DNA of 64,000 nucleotides, taken from assembly GCA_025175895.1 (NCBI GenBank), contig CM046004.1, positions 18,835,011-18,899,010 of the forward strand, written 5' to 3'. The DNA is from Wurfbainia villosa (taxonomy: Eukaryota > Streptophyta > Magnoliopsida > Zingiberales > Zingiberaceae). The first letter of the stretch is position 1; every line of letters begins with the position of its first letter. Below are positions 11,025 through 23,005 of this stretch, piece by piece. A program made the position numbers and the translations under genes. The notes beneath the pieces are model-generated. The model searched no databases. It was not told the DNA's origin and saw only the letters and a list, made by a program, of their open reading frames with translations.

Positions 11025-12089
11025 AGTAAGTGGACTGAAAGTCAATTTTGAAAATCCTAAGAATAACATAGATCATTACTGTAGATTTCACAAAATTATT
11101 GATTCCTTAAACAATAAAATTTCAAAATCAACCAACACCTCAAAACACCGAGAATATCATATGCCACGATAGTGTGGACGTATACGAATTCTACATTTGT
11201 AAGAGGAGGTTTTACCCATTAATTTTACTATCTTGTCAACCTAACTTTTTGACAAGTAAAATTAATAGTTGGTTCTTCTTTGGCCCTACAAATAAAAGCA
11301 GTGACTCCGATGGGGAGGATACTTATATTTGTATCTAAGTGTTCACCATTACTTGGTACCAAGATAATTATCTCGGGTTATGTGCCTTATGATGGGCAAG
11401 TACACACGCTCCTTAATAATTTCCTATAACCATGTTCGACCTTATGATCCGCAAACAAACTCATCCGATGGGGAGGAAGGCACTCAGAGCCGATGCACAA
11501 GTTTGTTTACATCACATGTCAAATCGTAATGAAGGCCGTGGAAATTTTTTAAAAAATTCCCTCTCCCACTTAGTAATTTGAAATTGAGGAATTTTCCTAG
11601 CCTACGACATGCATATCAAACAAAAAGCAATAAATATGAAAAATAAATTATTTTCCAACTATTATGGCTTTTGTCTTTAATATGACTCCCGTCTCATCAC
11701 CATCTTGTCCGCTCCTCCTACGCCATGTACGAGCCATACGGAGATCCGAGCCGAGACTAAAACCTATTTTATTTTACATCCATCGATCCTATACTCCACG
11801 AGGGAGTGTACATGAAACCTAGATCGAAAGTAAAATAAAATAAAGAGCGGCTAAACAATGGCGTATTTAATTTACAAAAACTAAATACTAGCCTCGTCAA
11901 CCCCGAGGATTCAACAAAATAAATATTTACACACATACAATCACATACACATATGGCCATAATAGTCGGATCTTATGCCTGCAACCAAAGAGTTAAACTA
12001 CGCATATCCTACTATTATCCGGCACATATAATATATGAAAAAGTGCATAAAAATTAATCGAATCCTAAACACACAAAGCCGGAAACCTT
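11025..12089 (-). other. Copia-1 5' leader between PBS and gag
   Basis: About 1.06 kb between the PBS and the gag start. I see no conserved coding sequence on either strand. It is presumably the untranslated leader containing packaging and dimerization signals, which cannot be identified by eye. Confidence 0.6.
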
Positions 12090-12102
12090 GGTTCTGATAC
12101 CA
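12090..12102 (-). other. Copia-1 primer binding site
   Basis: TGGTATCAGAACC on the - strand, two bases inside the 5' LTR. It matches, with slight divergence, the 3' end complement of plant initiator Met-tRNA (TGGTATCAGAGC). Confidence 0.85.
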
Positions 12103-12104
12103 AT

Positions 12105-14029
12105 TGAAGGGTTTTGCTTATCGAGTCCGTGAGGGGAAACTTCGCTTCCCACTTCACCTCGGTAGCTTGACCATGGTGATCCCTTCGATGTCCCCAGATT
12201 AAAAAAATTTAATCCTAGACAAAAGGGATTGCCCAAACCACCAAGTCGTCATTGTGCTATTCGTTTAGAGAGGTCACTTGAACAAACTAGTTGTTCAAGC
12301 GACCATCCTCTATTCTACGAGTAGCCGTGGAATAGACGATGTCCAGATCGTCGATTTTTGTGTTTATGCTCGGGATCCAAGTATTATTTAGCCATTTACA
12401 TATTTATAACATGCTTATAATTGAAAAACAAAAACAAACAACAAACAAAAGAAGAAAGTAGAATAGGTATACCTCTCGATCTTCTAATGTATGACCTTCC
12501 TCCTTTTGGACGTCGTGTGGGCGACAATCTACCAAAAGTCAAAGCTCCTAGATCACAAATCTTCCTTCCTTGCTCTTCCAAAGCAAGAGGAAGAGTAGAA
12601 ACAAGGTTTTTCTCCTCTCTAGAAACAACCAACAAGGAACTAAAACTATCCTTGCCGCCGGCCAACTAGGTGAAGGAGAAGATGGTGGAAAACAACCAAG
12701 ACACCAAGGGAAGCCCTATATCTTGTTTCCACCACCTAAGGAGAAGGAGAAGGGGAATTTTGGGAGCTGACCAAGGCTGGAAAAGAGGCTGGAGAGGTGC
12801 TGGACGTTGGCCAAAAGAGGAAGAAGAAGAGAAGAATACCTTCCTTATTTGGTGCCACCCTTGCCTCCAAACCCTAATCCTAATCCTATCTCAACTAGGA
12901 TTCCTTCTTGTCGGCCAAACCCTAGCTCTCCTTCAATGTAGTTCACGCCAACTCTCATGCCATCCTTTTATAGAGTTAGGGATAAGTCATGAATTAATCT
13001 CATCCATTGGTTCTAGGGATTTAATCTCAACCTTCGGATCTAGAGATTTAATCTCGACCGTCGGATCTTAGAGATTTAATCTCTACCTATGGATCTTAGA
13101 GTTTTGTGTCTATCCATTGGATCTAAGCATCATGAGGTGTTAATAGGCTACATTAGGGACCATGAGAAGGAGTTGGGTCTTTGCCACCTATGGATCAAGC
13201 CCACATAAAGTTCGATCCACTAATGATGATCCAATCCACTAAAGGTTCATCATTGATCTACCTCACCAACCCCCATATGATAATATGGGCTCCATATATT
13301 ATTTGTACATTTTCTCCCTGTTTTTAAGATCTCGAATGTCCGTCGATTAATTAATTTACTGACCATTAATTAATCAACATCTAACTCCTTGAGTAGTACC
13401 ACTCAACCTTTTCATCATGCCGGACCAAGTCCACCTGCAGGGTTTACATGATGAACCTTATGAGCTCCTCAAGGGGACATCATCATCCTAGTATATAGGA
13501 CACGGTTTCCTCCTATAATCAATGGCACACCATATAAATAATATCATCTCCCAACTTACCGAGCCTATCGATTTAATCTATAAATCTCGCCCATTGGTAA
13601 ATCAAAGAGATGAGTACTAAGTATATGTGCTCGTTATTATATTGGGATTAAGAGCATGTACTAAATAATATCTGAGGTCCGATTCGATTATGTAGTCAGC
13701 AATAAATCGAATCACCTCTAAGTCGGTCCTGCTCAATACACACAAAGTGCACTAGTGTGATTCTATGGTCAAGACAAACCAATACCAAATCACACTACAA
13801 CCATTCCAATGTTTGTCCAAAGTCATCTCGGTTGTGAGCCTTTACTTATACTTTTCAAGGGGCCGATAACATGATCTCCTGTGTGACACTACACACCATG
13901 TTATCTACAATGTAAAGTATTAGACAATATTTCATAACCATAAAAATATGCAAACAATGATCATGTGATTCTTATTTCAAAATAAAGATGTTCATACAAA
14001 AGATAGACTTTTCAGTATACATCCCTACA
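12105..14029 (-). repeat. Copia-1 5' LTR
   Basis: 1925 bp, TG...CA, partner of 5676-7588. It has the TATA box CTCTATAAAAGG (- strand, 12964-12975). Followed at 14030-14034 by the target duplication GCCAC. Confidence 0.93.
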
Positions 14030-14904
14030 GCCACCCTAGCTTTCCTAGAAACCCTAGCCACTAGACACAAACCTTGGTCAACCTTAGGGATGACTTCTTT
14101 ATTGACCTTGGTCTTCCTAGACCTAATTTGTGTTCCATAATAGAATGGAACACTATGATAGCCACCTTAGGCTTAGGTTTGTGACCCAAACCCTTCTTGC
14201 CTTTGGTTGACTTTTCTCTCTTTGGCCCTAGGTGTTGACTTTGAGTCCTAAACCCTTGACTTTGGCTATTAGACCCTTGAAATTGATTTTGCATCTTATT
14301 GAGGGTCTTTTCTAATTTCTCAAGCCTTGACCTCAAAGCTTGATTTCCTAATTCTAATTGCCCAATTGATTTTTGATTAGATTTTTGGGCATGACACTTC
14401 CTAGGCATATGCCTAGTCCATTTAGGGTTGAGACCTAGGTGTTCTTGCACCTTTCTAATTGTCTCCCTAGGTAGAGTTAGTCTTGAGTTATTTGGCATAG
14501 GTTTGTCATTAGATAAATTATTTTTAGGGACATTAGTCCCAATTTCTCCTTATTTTCAAAATGAAAATTCTTAGCTCCTAAACAAAAGTACTTGTTCCTA
14601 TTAGCATGCTTTTCATAAATTGCAAGATAATTAAAATTCCTAGCATACTTTTGACTTTTAAATCTAGAAGGTACATTATCAAAATATACCTTAGGGTTAG
14701 CCTTAGCTCCCCCTACTTGTGATGCTCCCTCTTTGACTCTCTTGCTCCCCCTAGGGCATTGATTCCTAAAATGCCCCGGTTGTTGACACTTGAAGCAAAT
14801 GATGTGCTCTTTGCTTCTTTTAGTGGGGACACCGACGTCTTTTGATTTTTCTTGAGGTCTTGGTGTCGGAGAGTCTTCTTGACTTTCTTTGGGAACTTAC
14901 TCTT
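14030..14904 (-). pseudogene. Element A gag, middle part
   Basis: Read leftwards from 14904: residues like FPKESQEDSPTPRPQEKSKD, then a zinc knuckle CFKCQQPGHFRNQC, then ASQVGGAKANPKV and KHANRNKYFCLGAK, then IRKVQEHLGLNPK, a coiled-coil-like LELGNQALRSRLEKLEKTL and GKKGLGHKPKPK. Each block has a counterpart, in order, in the intact gag of F. It joins 20319-21000 upstream (across element 2) and 5484-5675 downstream (across copia-1). At least one frameshift is present near 14520-14600. Confidence 0.85.
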
Positions 14905-16059
14905 TGTTGGGGATCGATTGGCCGGCTAGAGGGGGGTGAATAGCCCTCGTTCGTTGGATGTCGTATTTTGCTCGTCTACGAAAACGTTAGCGCAAGCGGA
15001 AGAAATAAACTAAGACAAGCAAATTGAAATAAAACAAAGACAATACAAACACGGAGATGTAACGTGGTTCACGGCTACGCCGCTAATCCACGGTCCGATT
15101 CGTCCACGGTGAATCACTCCGCAATCTATCCACTAGATCTCTCCTTTGCACAAAGCTAGGTGGAGGTAACCTCTTTACAACAACACTCCTCTTACAAATA
15201 TAATGAAAATAAGCTTGGGTAAGAGGATGGAAAGCTTTAGGGAACTTTGGGAGAGTGTTAGAGTGTAAGCATTAGCCTCCCAAAGCCTTACCCCCTTCCT
15301 TTTGATAGAGGAAGAGGGTTTCTTCCTGACACAGTCGATGGCACCCATCACCGAGCCCAATAACGCTTCCACGCTTGGATATTATCCAATCCAGATCGCA
15401 TCAATCGATCGATGGCACCCATCGATCGATGTCAACCACGATCGAGTCCTCAACGAGGTCGACTCCATTCTCGCGTGCGCATGCAGTGACATCGATCGGC
15501 CGTCCCTTGGTCGCCGATCAACACCGACCGCCCATCGGGCAATCGGCCGATCAACTTGATTCAATGATATTAGACCGGTCGATCGAACCATCGACTTAGC
15601 GCGACCGCCATGACATGGCTGATCGTGTCGAAAACCCATCCGACACTTGGCCAAATGGCCAAGTTTCACCTAAGAGCTACCCTTCCCGGGTTACAATCGC
15701 CACTCATCCCTGAGTCCCTCGCTGAAGTTCTCTTCGTTTCGCGCCACGCCCCTTGGCAAAGATCAGCACGCGGCTCGCAATGCTCCTTCGCGTCTCTTGC
15801 CTCGAAGTCTACTTCCTCCGGCTTCACTCCAAGCTCCTCGTCCGGCGGTCCCTCGGATGCTCCAAGCGCACGACTTCCGCAAAGCTATCCTTCACCAACT
15901 CAAGGCACGAGTCATGAGATGTGAAACTCGCCATGGCTCCATGTGTGAATTACTAAGTCCTGCACGACTTCAACGCACATATCAAATCAACATATCAAAC
16001 TAACTTAAACCCTTTGCCACACCATCAAAACCATATTACGGCAAGAGATTGCCCTAACA
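14905..16059 (-). repeat. Element 2 3' LTR
   Basis: 1155 bp, + strand TGTTGGGGATCG to GATTGCCCTAACA. Outer parts closely match 19115-20318. The middle (about 15330-15640) differs by many short indels and substitutions at CG-rich CGATCGATC sequences. The TATA box of the partner is mutated here (TTTTGATAGAGG). Confidence 0.92.
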
Positions 16060-17344
16060 ATCTCCCCCTTTTTGATGTGTGGCAATCCGTTTAAGTTAGG
16101 TAAAAACATTTGATATAAATTTTAAGGAAAGAAAGCATGTAAACGTAATCATGATATAGCAACATGCAACTCCCCCTTAATCCATGAAACTCTCTATGTA
16201 AATTTCTCCCTATCATAAATTTCTCCCCCTTTTATAATTAACTTTAAACATAATATTTTCTCCCCCTTTGACACCATCAAAAAGATTATCACTAAGTTAA
16301 AAACACATGGCATCAAGTCTAAAAGAAAGAAAATACCACAAGTTGATTTAAAAATCAGAATTTAGCCTTTACTGGTCTGATATTCAGCTATCAATGATCG
16401 ATTCAGATACTGACCGCACGTGAATTTCGGGATTTTCTGATTTTCAGACCGAATTTCAGAAATGCATTAAAAATTCTAAAAAATTCAAAAAATCATGAAA
16501 TTTGGGTAACACATTTCTTTTAAGTATATCTATCAGTGAAAATTAGTTTTTCAAGAAAAATCATTATATTTTCCGAGATTTGCCAAAATTCTAAAGGCTT
16601 TAAAAACTACTAGGTTTTTGATCATAAGAGTATCCATTTTAACACCTAGTCTTGCATCCAATTGTTTCAAAACATGAATACATATATTTTAAAGTAAGAA
16701 ATTGTTTTGAAAACATATGAAATATCCAACCATGATCTTTGGGCAATATGTCTATGAATTAAACATAAGCCTTCCCCATGATTGGTCTATTATTGCTATT
16801 TTGATACTTTAAATGACCATCTAAATGCCATAGACATTAGTGGACATTTGTATCATCCTAAAATCTCACTCATGCTAAGTTTTCAATCAAGGTAGCCTAT
16901 GGTGAGTGTGAGATGCATCCTAGGGGGTATTTTTGCATACTTAACCAATATATTCATGCAATTCTATCAAGGTTAAGTATCAACCTAATAATCCTCATGA
17001 TCATAAAGGCACATATGAATGAATTCTACATTATGATCATGAAACTCATGTATTCATCAAATAATAGTCATGCATTAGGTATTATATGATGCTAATAAAC
17101 AAAGTATTACCTAAAGCATGATTCAAACCTATTTCTTATGATAACATCCCAAATTTCAAAAACATAAATCATGATTGTAAATATACATAGGAATTACATC
17201 AATCATCATGATTTAAGTATTATTATCTATTTATGGGTACGTTATCATCACCCAACACTATCTAAAAAATGTTGTCCCGTCATCCTAAGTCAACCAAAAT
17301 ATGATATAGGTTAGGTCCATGTGGTTGACTACCCTAGGGGTTTT
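16060..17344 (-). other. Element 2 PPT and 3' noncoding region
   Basis: Begins with the PPT (16060-16077, ATCTCCCCCTTTTTGATG on the + strand). The remainder is AT-rich with no recognizable coding sequence. It resembles the 3' noncoding regions of the SIRE-like element and of A, B and F in composition and position. It contains no pol remnant that I can see. Confidence 0.7.
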
Positions 17345-19051
17345 CTAACCCTTAAGGATGGATTTTGGAACCCAAAATAAATTCTTTCCTATTGGGTTCA
17401 CTAAATATTCCTTGGGGATCCATTTTCTAGCTATTACTTTCTTTTTATCTTGTCCCCTAGCAATAAGGCATTTATAGGCCTTTTCAATTTTCTTTTCCTT
17501 ATATCCTAGGCCTTTTTTGTTAAAACTTGCTCTTTGGCTCCCTATGATCATATTTAATGTGTTGGAGCCAATTGTGAATTTCTCTAGGGCTTTGGTTAAA
17601 TAATCTACCTTTTCCCTTAATGCCCTATTTTCATTTATACATGCATCACTAACATCTAATGGCACATACTTATCATGTGAGCATGCATCATCATGGCAAG
17701 AAGAAACATTTTCATTTAAGCATGCATTTTCTAGCTTATTTTCCAATGCCTTAATTTTATCTAGCATGCTCTTATTTTTCTTCTTCATTCCAAATAAGTC
17801 CTTAGTTAAACTAGAAATTATGGAAACTATTTTGTTAGGAGAGACTTTCGTTACCATAGTTTCCATATCCTCTTCTTCTTCTTCGGATGAGGAGGATGTA
17901 GAAGCTCCCCCTTCATTTGAGCTCTCCCCACTTGAGCTTGATTCTTCATTTGAGGAGGAGGAGCAATCCGAGTCATGAAGAGCCATTAGTGCTAGGTTGG
18001 AGTAGACATGCTCTTCTTCTTCAGATGAGGAGGCGGAAGCAACGTCATCCCATGTCTTGGCTTTGAGTGCCATGGCCTTCCCTTTTCCTTTTGCCTTCTT
18101 TTCTTCTTCCTTTTTCTTGCTCCCCTTCTTCTTCCTCTTTTCTTCTTTCTTGCTCTTGTTTAGGAGGGGACAATTATCCCTTATATGTCCCTCTCCTTGG
18201 CAATTATAGCATAAGACCTTCCCCCTTGGTCTTCTATTCCTATCATGAGATTTATCAAATCTAAGATTCTTAAATGCACGCCTTACCTTCCTTACCATGT
18301 AGGCTTCTTCCGTGCTATCCATGGAGGAGGTAGAGGCTTCATCGGATGAGGAGGGAACTTCCATCTTCTTCTTCCCCTTGTTTGCCATCAAGGCTACTCC
18401 CCGTGAATTTTGGACTCTAGGCTCTTCTTGTATACCTTCAAGCCTTGTCTCATGAAGCTCCATTGTTGAGAAGAATTCCTCCAAGGTACTTACTTCTAAG
18501 TTCTTGGAGATATAAAATGAGTCCACCATGGAGCTCCATCTTGAGGACCGGGGAAAGGCATCTATGACCTTCATTACCATATCCCGGTTTGATAGCTTCT
18601 CACCTACACTTGTTAGCCCAATTAATATTTTTTTAAATCTAGAATGTAGGGAAGTTACCTTTTCTCCCTTTTCAAGCTTAATATTTGATAGTTGGGAGCG
18701 AAGAACGTCTCTCCTTGCTAGCTTTGCCTCGGATGTGCCTTCATGGATTTCTATTAGTTTCTCTTACATTTCCTTGGTGCTAGCACACTCTCCTATCCTA
18801 TTGACTTCTTGTTGAGGGAGGACATTGTATAGGTGGTGCTTGGCCTTTGAATTTGCCAAGTATTCTTCTCTTTGCCTTTTGCTCCACTTCTATTTCTCCA
18901 ATGGCTCCCCATCCTCGTTCCTAGGCAACTCGAAACCGTTTTCCATTATTAAAAGGATTTCAAAGTCGGTTTCGAAGAATACCTCCATTCTCTTTTTCCA
19001 CCAAGAGAATTCGCCGTCGAACTTCGGTGGATGGATATTTGAGCCGGCCAT
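17345..19051 (-). pseudogene. Element 2 gag, nearly complete with two stops
   Basis: From ATG 19051, MAGSNIHPPKFDGEFSWWKK starts a Gag very like that of F. A TAG follows PLEK, just below 18900, and a TAA follows ASTKEM at about 18777; both are probably point mutations, since the frame resumes on either side. Below that the frame is open to 17345: capsid-like SRFKKILIGLTSVGEKLSNR and DAFPRSSRWSSMVDSFYI, one zinc knuckle CYNCQGEGHIRDNC, lysine-rich then Ser/Glu-rich low-complexity sequence, a coiled coil with LREKVDYLTKALEKFT, and the tail ARKWIPKEYL...FWVPKSILKG. The order matches the gag of the SIRE-like element (36816-38472). As an RNA-binding structural protein it would form the virus-like particle. 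Confidence 0.88.
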
Positions 19052-19095
19052 TTTGAAAATTTGCTTGTTGTGGCGATTAGTCCTCGACAAGCTTT

Positions 19096-19112
19096 CCTTG
19101 GCTCTGATACCA
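19096..19112 (-). other. Element 2 primer binding site
   Basis: TGGTATCAGAGCCAAGG on the - strand, two bases inside the 5' LTR. It is the exact initiator-Met-type TGGTATCAGAGC core. Confidence 0.9.
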
Positions 19113-19114
19113 CT

Positions 19115-20318
19115 TGTTGGGGATCGATTGGCCGGCTAGAGGGGGGTGAATAGCCCTCCTTCGTTGGATGTCGTATTTTGCTCATCTACGAAAACGTTAG
19201 CGCAAGCGGAAGCAATAAACTAAGACAAGCAAATTGAAATAAAACAAAGACAATACAAACACGGAGATGTAACTTGGTTCACGGCTACGCCGCTAATCCA
19301 CAGTCCGATTCGTCCACGGTGAATCACTCCGCAATCTATCCACTAGATCTCTCCTTTGCACAAAGCTAGGTGGAGGTAACCTCTTTACAACAACACTCCT
19401 CTTACAAATATAATGAAAATAAGCTTGGGTAAGAGGATGGAAAGCTTTAGGGAACTTTGGGAGAGTGTTAGAGTGTAAGCATTAGCCTCCCAAAGCCTTA
19501 CCCCCTTCCTTTTTATAGAGGAAGAGGGTTTCTTCCCGTTGACACAGGAGCAGTCGACTGATGGAACCCATCAGTCGACTGGTGATGTAGCCGTTGCCCA
19601 ATAACGGCCGCTTTCCACGTTGGATACTATCCAATCCAGATCGCATCACCGATCGATGGCACCCATCACCGATCGATGTCAACCACCGAGTCCTCAACGC
19701 AGGTCGACTCCATTCTGCGTCTGCAGATAGTGACATCGGGCCGATCGTCCCTTGTCCGATCGATCACATCACCGATCGCCCATCATCGGCTGATCGATCA
19801 ACTTGATTCACCATATTAGACCATCGATCGAACCATCGACTTAGAGCGACCGCCATGACATGGCAATGACCGTGTCGGGAAAAACCCATCCGACACTTGG
19901 CCAAATGGCCAAGTTTCACCTAAGAGCTACCCTTCCCGGGTTACAATCGCTCACTCTCATCCCTCGGAGTCCCTCGCCTTCGAAGTTCTCTTCGTTCACG
20001 GCCACGTCCCTCGGCAGCATCAGGCGCACGGCTCTGCAATGCTCCTTCGCGTCTCTTGCCTCGAAGTCTACTTCCTCCGGCTTCACTCCAAGCTCCTCGT
20101 TCGGCGGTCCCTCAGATGCTCCAAGCGCACTACTTCCGCAAAGCTATCCTTCACCGACTCAAGGCACAAGTCATGAGATGTGAAACTCGCCATGGCTCCA
20201 TGTGCGAATTACTAAGTCCTGCACGACTTCAACGCACATATCAAATCAACATATCAAACTAACTTAAACCCTTTGCCACACCATCAAAACCATATTACGG
20301 CAAGAGATTGCCCTAACA
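19115..20318 (-). repeat. Element 2 5' LTR
   Basis: 1204 bp, partner of 14905-16059. The TATA box CTATAAAAAGG is on the - strand near 19508-19518. Two CAGTCGACTG copies at 19551-19560 and 19572-19581 are absent or altered in the 3' LTR. Confidence 0.92.
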
Positions 20319-21000
20319 CTCTTGTAATGCCCACTTTCCCTACACTCAAAGCAAATTATATGTTTTTTACTTAAAACCAAATTGCTTGAGTTACCTAGTT
20401 CGGCGGTGAGAGTTTCTTGAGCTTTCTCTTCCTCTCGATCGGATGTGGATGGCTCCTCTTGTTGCTCCGGTGTTGAGGATGCTCTAGTCTCCTCCCCCTC
20501 AATCCTAGAGGTGGAGGTCTCCTCCGATTCTACTTCCTCTTTCTCCTTGGATGTTGATGGTCTCTCAACCTCCAAGTCCTCACTTCCTTGTGAGGAAGAT
20601 GTGCTTGCCTCTTCGGTCCCTTCCTCTTGGACCGGTGATGGACCTTCATAGAGCTTGGCCAAATTGCTCCAAAGCTCTTTAGCATCCATGAACTCACCTA
20701 GGCTACACAAGAAGTCATTAGGAATTAAATCAAAAATGAATTTGATTACCTTCTTTGTTTTTCTCGAATCTTTGGAGTTGATCTTCACTCCATTTCTTCT
20801 TCTTGAGGAAACCACCTTTTGGTCCTCTTGGATACTCAAATCCTTCCATCAATAAGGACCATTCCTCAAATTCTCTCATCATTAAAAACCCTCAATTCTT
20901 CTCTTCCAAGAATTGAAGCCTTCTCGTCCATATAGGGTGTAGGGCATCGGTGTGTTGATGTCCCATCCTAATTGTTCTTGGACTTCCCTCTTCACCCTCT
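20319..21000 (-). pseudogene. Element A gag, N-terminal part
   Basis: Starting near 21000: GWDINTPMPYTLYGREGFNS, then WSLLMEGFEYPRGPKGGFLK, then FDLIPNDFLCSLGEFMDAKE, LWSNLAKLYEGPSPVQEE, a long Ser/Thr/Glu-rich stretch, and HIICFECRESGHYKS, where element 2 interrupts the first zinc knuckle. At least one frame break lies near 20890. The N terminus matches that of B (46412-47044) closely, while F and element 2 have a different first 50 residues. It continues at 14904. Confidence 0.85.
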
Positions 21001-21035
21001 AGCATGCTCCCTTAGTTGTTAAACCTTGAAGAGAG

Positions 21036-21052
21036 GCCTCGCTCTGATACCA
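21036..21052 (-). other. Element A primer binding site
   Basis: TGGTATCAGAGCGAGGC on the - strand, two bases inside the 5' LTR; initiator Met-tRNA type. Confidence 0.9.
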
Positions 21053-21054
21053 CT

Positions 21055-22547
21055 TGTAGGGGATCGTTGGAAGCTAGAGGGGGGGTGAATAGTGCATGCT
21101 AGTACCGATGATGGAATTCATTCGTGATTAAGTCTACAAATTTTTTTAGCGCAGCGGAATAATGATAATAAAAGCAATAATGAAATAGACAATCAAACAC
21201 ACTAATACACAAATATTTAACGTGGTTCGGAACCGAAACGATTCCTACTCCACGGATCGAGCTCTAAAGAGCTCTAGCGATGCCAATGCAATCACTAACG
21301 ACAAATACTCCTTCTCGACATAAGCCGGAGGCGGAGAAACCTCTTACAAACTATTCTTACAACAATAAGAAATAGATACAAGCAATTACAACAATGAAAT
21401 ACAATACAAGTAAAGAAAACTACTTTACAATTGCTCTTTGAATGCTTGATCACTTGGTTGCTTGAAAAGAACTTGAAAACCCTGATTTGCAGCAGCAAAT
21501 CGCCCCAAATGCCCTCAAGAACCGGTTCTTTTTCCTCCATCACGAGATCCTTTTATAGCTTCAACCTGTGCTGGAAAAAGTCGATCATTCGACTGCTCGG
21601 GACCATTAGTCGACTGTTTCCACTGTTGTCGTGAGACAACGGCTAGATCCATGCTGGAAAAATCCAATGGATCCATCATCAGTCAACTGGTCATATCCAT
21701 CAGTCGACTGATCAAGCCATCACTCGACTGCTGACCATAGCGGTCGAGTGAGACTCCACTCAATGCACAAAAACTCGAGCACCCGATCCGATCATACGAT
21801 CGATCAGATCGTTAGACCAATCGGGCCGATCCCTCCTCCGCACCAATCGCTAGGTCAATTCCCATAGTCAAACCCTAGTTGACTCAGGCCAGTCGACTGT
21901 CACATGGCACCAGTCAACTAACACACCTCAAACATGAGGTTTTAGCCCAAGTATTGTTCCCCCATACTTGCTAGACCACCCTTAGCCTAGACCTAAGCCT
22001 TCTAGCCACCTCCATCAGCCTCATGCCTCTCGGATCCCTCCAAGTCATCCATGACTTGTTCATCCATCGCGCTAGCCTTCAGGTGCTTCCATCGGCCATG
22101 TCATGCTAACGGTGTATACACCGCCAAGGCACATTGGACTTACGCCACCAAGACTCCGCTTGGACTTTACGTCGCCAACCATTGGACTTATGCTGCCAAG
22201 ACTTCACCCTTGGACTTTACGCCGCCAATATCAAACCCCTTGAACTTCTCAAATGCCAAGACTCAAGCTTGGACTTTCCCTTGCCAACCCATGTTGAACT
22301 TTCCATGCCAAGACCCATGCTTGGACTTTACTTTGCCAAGACCCATGCTTGGACTTTACATTGCCAAGACCCATGCTTGGACTTTCCCAAATGCCAAGTG
22401 TCCCACTTGGACTTTCCATGCCAAGTTCCTAAGACTTGGACTTTCCCATGACAATTACATTGTCATATGTTTTTGTCGAACATCAAAACATCTCTCGAGC
22501 CAAGCTCGAGTCCTGGTCAATTGTGACCTGGGCCGATTACACCAACA
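21055..22547 (-). repeat. Element A 5' LTR
   Basis: 1493 bp, TG...CA, partner of 2143-3614. TATA on the - strand at 21549-21558. CAGTCGACTG occurs at 21701-21710 and 21890-21899; the CCAAG/CTTGG array lies at 22130-22445 and paired CTCGAG sites at 22494-22499 and 22505-22510. The target duplication AGCCC follows. Confidence 0.92.
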
Positions 22548-22680
22548 AGCCCCTCCAAACTGCTTTTCTTGAATAAGAGCAATTAATGCAAGGTATATTT
22601 CCCATCTCATGGCCTGAATTCGAGGAATATCTATGCAGGAGTCCCGGGCTTTTCGTCTAGGCACTATGTAATCTTTCAAG
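22548..22680 (-). pseudogene. Gypsy gag, N-terminal fragment
   Basis: Reading left from 22680: KDYIVPRRKARDSCIDIPRI, then EIYLALIALIQEKQFGG. This is the characteristic opening of Athila/Tat-like Gag. It stops at element A's target duplication and resumes at 2142 with the segment leading to YEGVSADAIR. Before A inserted, the two pieces were contiguous. Confidence 0.75.
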
Positions 22681-22981
22681 GGTCGAGCGGGCTGTGAGAG
22701 TGGATTACAAAATCATATACAATAGATAGCTTGGAGGGTGGAACCAAAGTTTTAGTTAAGGAGAAAAGTGAGGAGTTTTTGCCTAATACCAAGAAAAAGG
22801 AAATAAATAAATCTAGCTAATTAACATTTCATAAAATCTCATTTTTTAGCAATACGTAACTGAAACGAAGTAAAACTAAAATAAATAAAGCAAACTAGAA
22901 AGAAAATTAAACAAGTAAATAAATCTAATCCTAAGTCCGATCCAATTTTTCCACTTCTCGATTCGATATCGAATCGATCAG
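22681..22981 (-). other. Gypsy 5' leader, left unit
   Basis: AT-rich sequence between gag and PBS, homologous to 26681-27004. A short segment present near 26666-26697 is absent here. No coding sequence is seen. Confidence 0.65.
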
Positions 22982-22999
22982 TCCCCGGCAACGATGCCA
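22982..22999 (-). other. Gypsy PBS, left unit (Asp-tRNA type)
   Basis: - strand TGGCATCGTTGCCGGGGA, one mismatch from TGGCGCCGTTGCCGGGGA, the complement of the plant Asp-tRNA 3' end. It sits 6 bp from the LTR at 23006. Confidence 0.75.
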
Positions 23000-23005
23000 A
23001 AAACT

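Larger units (their letters stand above)
5676..14029 (-). mobile_element. Complete copia-1 retrotransposon (gag-pol, inactivated)
   Basis: An 8354-bp Ty1/copia element inserted in A's gag with TSD GCCAC (5671-5675, 14030-14034). LTRs are 5676-7588 and 12105-14029. PBS (12090-12102), gag remnant, protease, integrase, RT, RNase H and PPT (7589-7600) follow in copia order from right to left. Both LTR ends are TG...CA. It is inactivated by an internal gag deletion, several nonsense codons and a frameshift. The same LTR family supplies the fragment at 1-1673. Confidence 0.95.
14905..20318 (-). mobile_element. Element 2: complete gag-only LTR retrotransposon
   Basis: A 5414-bp element with LTRs 14905-16059 and 19115-20318 and perfect TSD CTCTT (14900-14904, 20319-20323), inserted inside the first zinc-knuckle region of A's gag. 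The PBS lies at 19096-19112 and a PPT-like ATCTCCCCCTTTTTGATG at 16060. The only coding region is gag (17345-19051). The 1.29 kb from the gag stop to the PPT has no pol, so it is non-autonomous. Its LTR terminal sequence, with GATCGATTGGCCGGCTAGAG, is shared with F. Confidence 0.93.
2143..22547 (-). mobile_element. Element A: gag-only LTR retrotransposon split by two insertions
   Basis: Two LTRs (2143-3614 and 21055-22547) flank an internal region with a PBS next to the right LTR, a gag gene and a PPT next to the left LTR, so it is read right to left. The perfect 5-bp TSD AGCCC (2138-2142, 22548-22552) interrupts a gypsy gag. After removal of copia-1 (5676-14029) and element 2 (14905-20318), the element is about 6.6 kb. 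No protease, integrase, RT or RNase H is encoded between the gag stop at 5484 and the PPT at 3615. That makes it non-autonomous. LTR termini, PBS and PPT resemble those of the gag-pol element at 35411-43838. Confidence 0.9.

Noticed and set aside
15302..15669. ORFs on both strands with Ser/Arg/Asp-rich repeats
   Set aside because: Produced by CGATCGATC-rich palindromic sequence, which is open in many frames.
22982..22999. tRNA-like matches (also at the other PBS sites)
   Set aside because: Only the complement of the last 12-18 tRNA bases is present, next to LTRs. These are primer binding sites, not tRNA genes.
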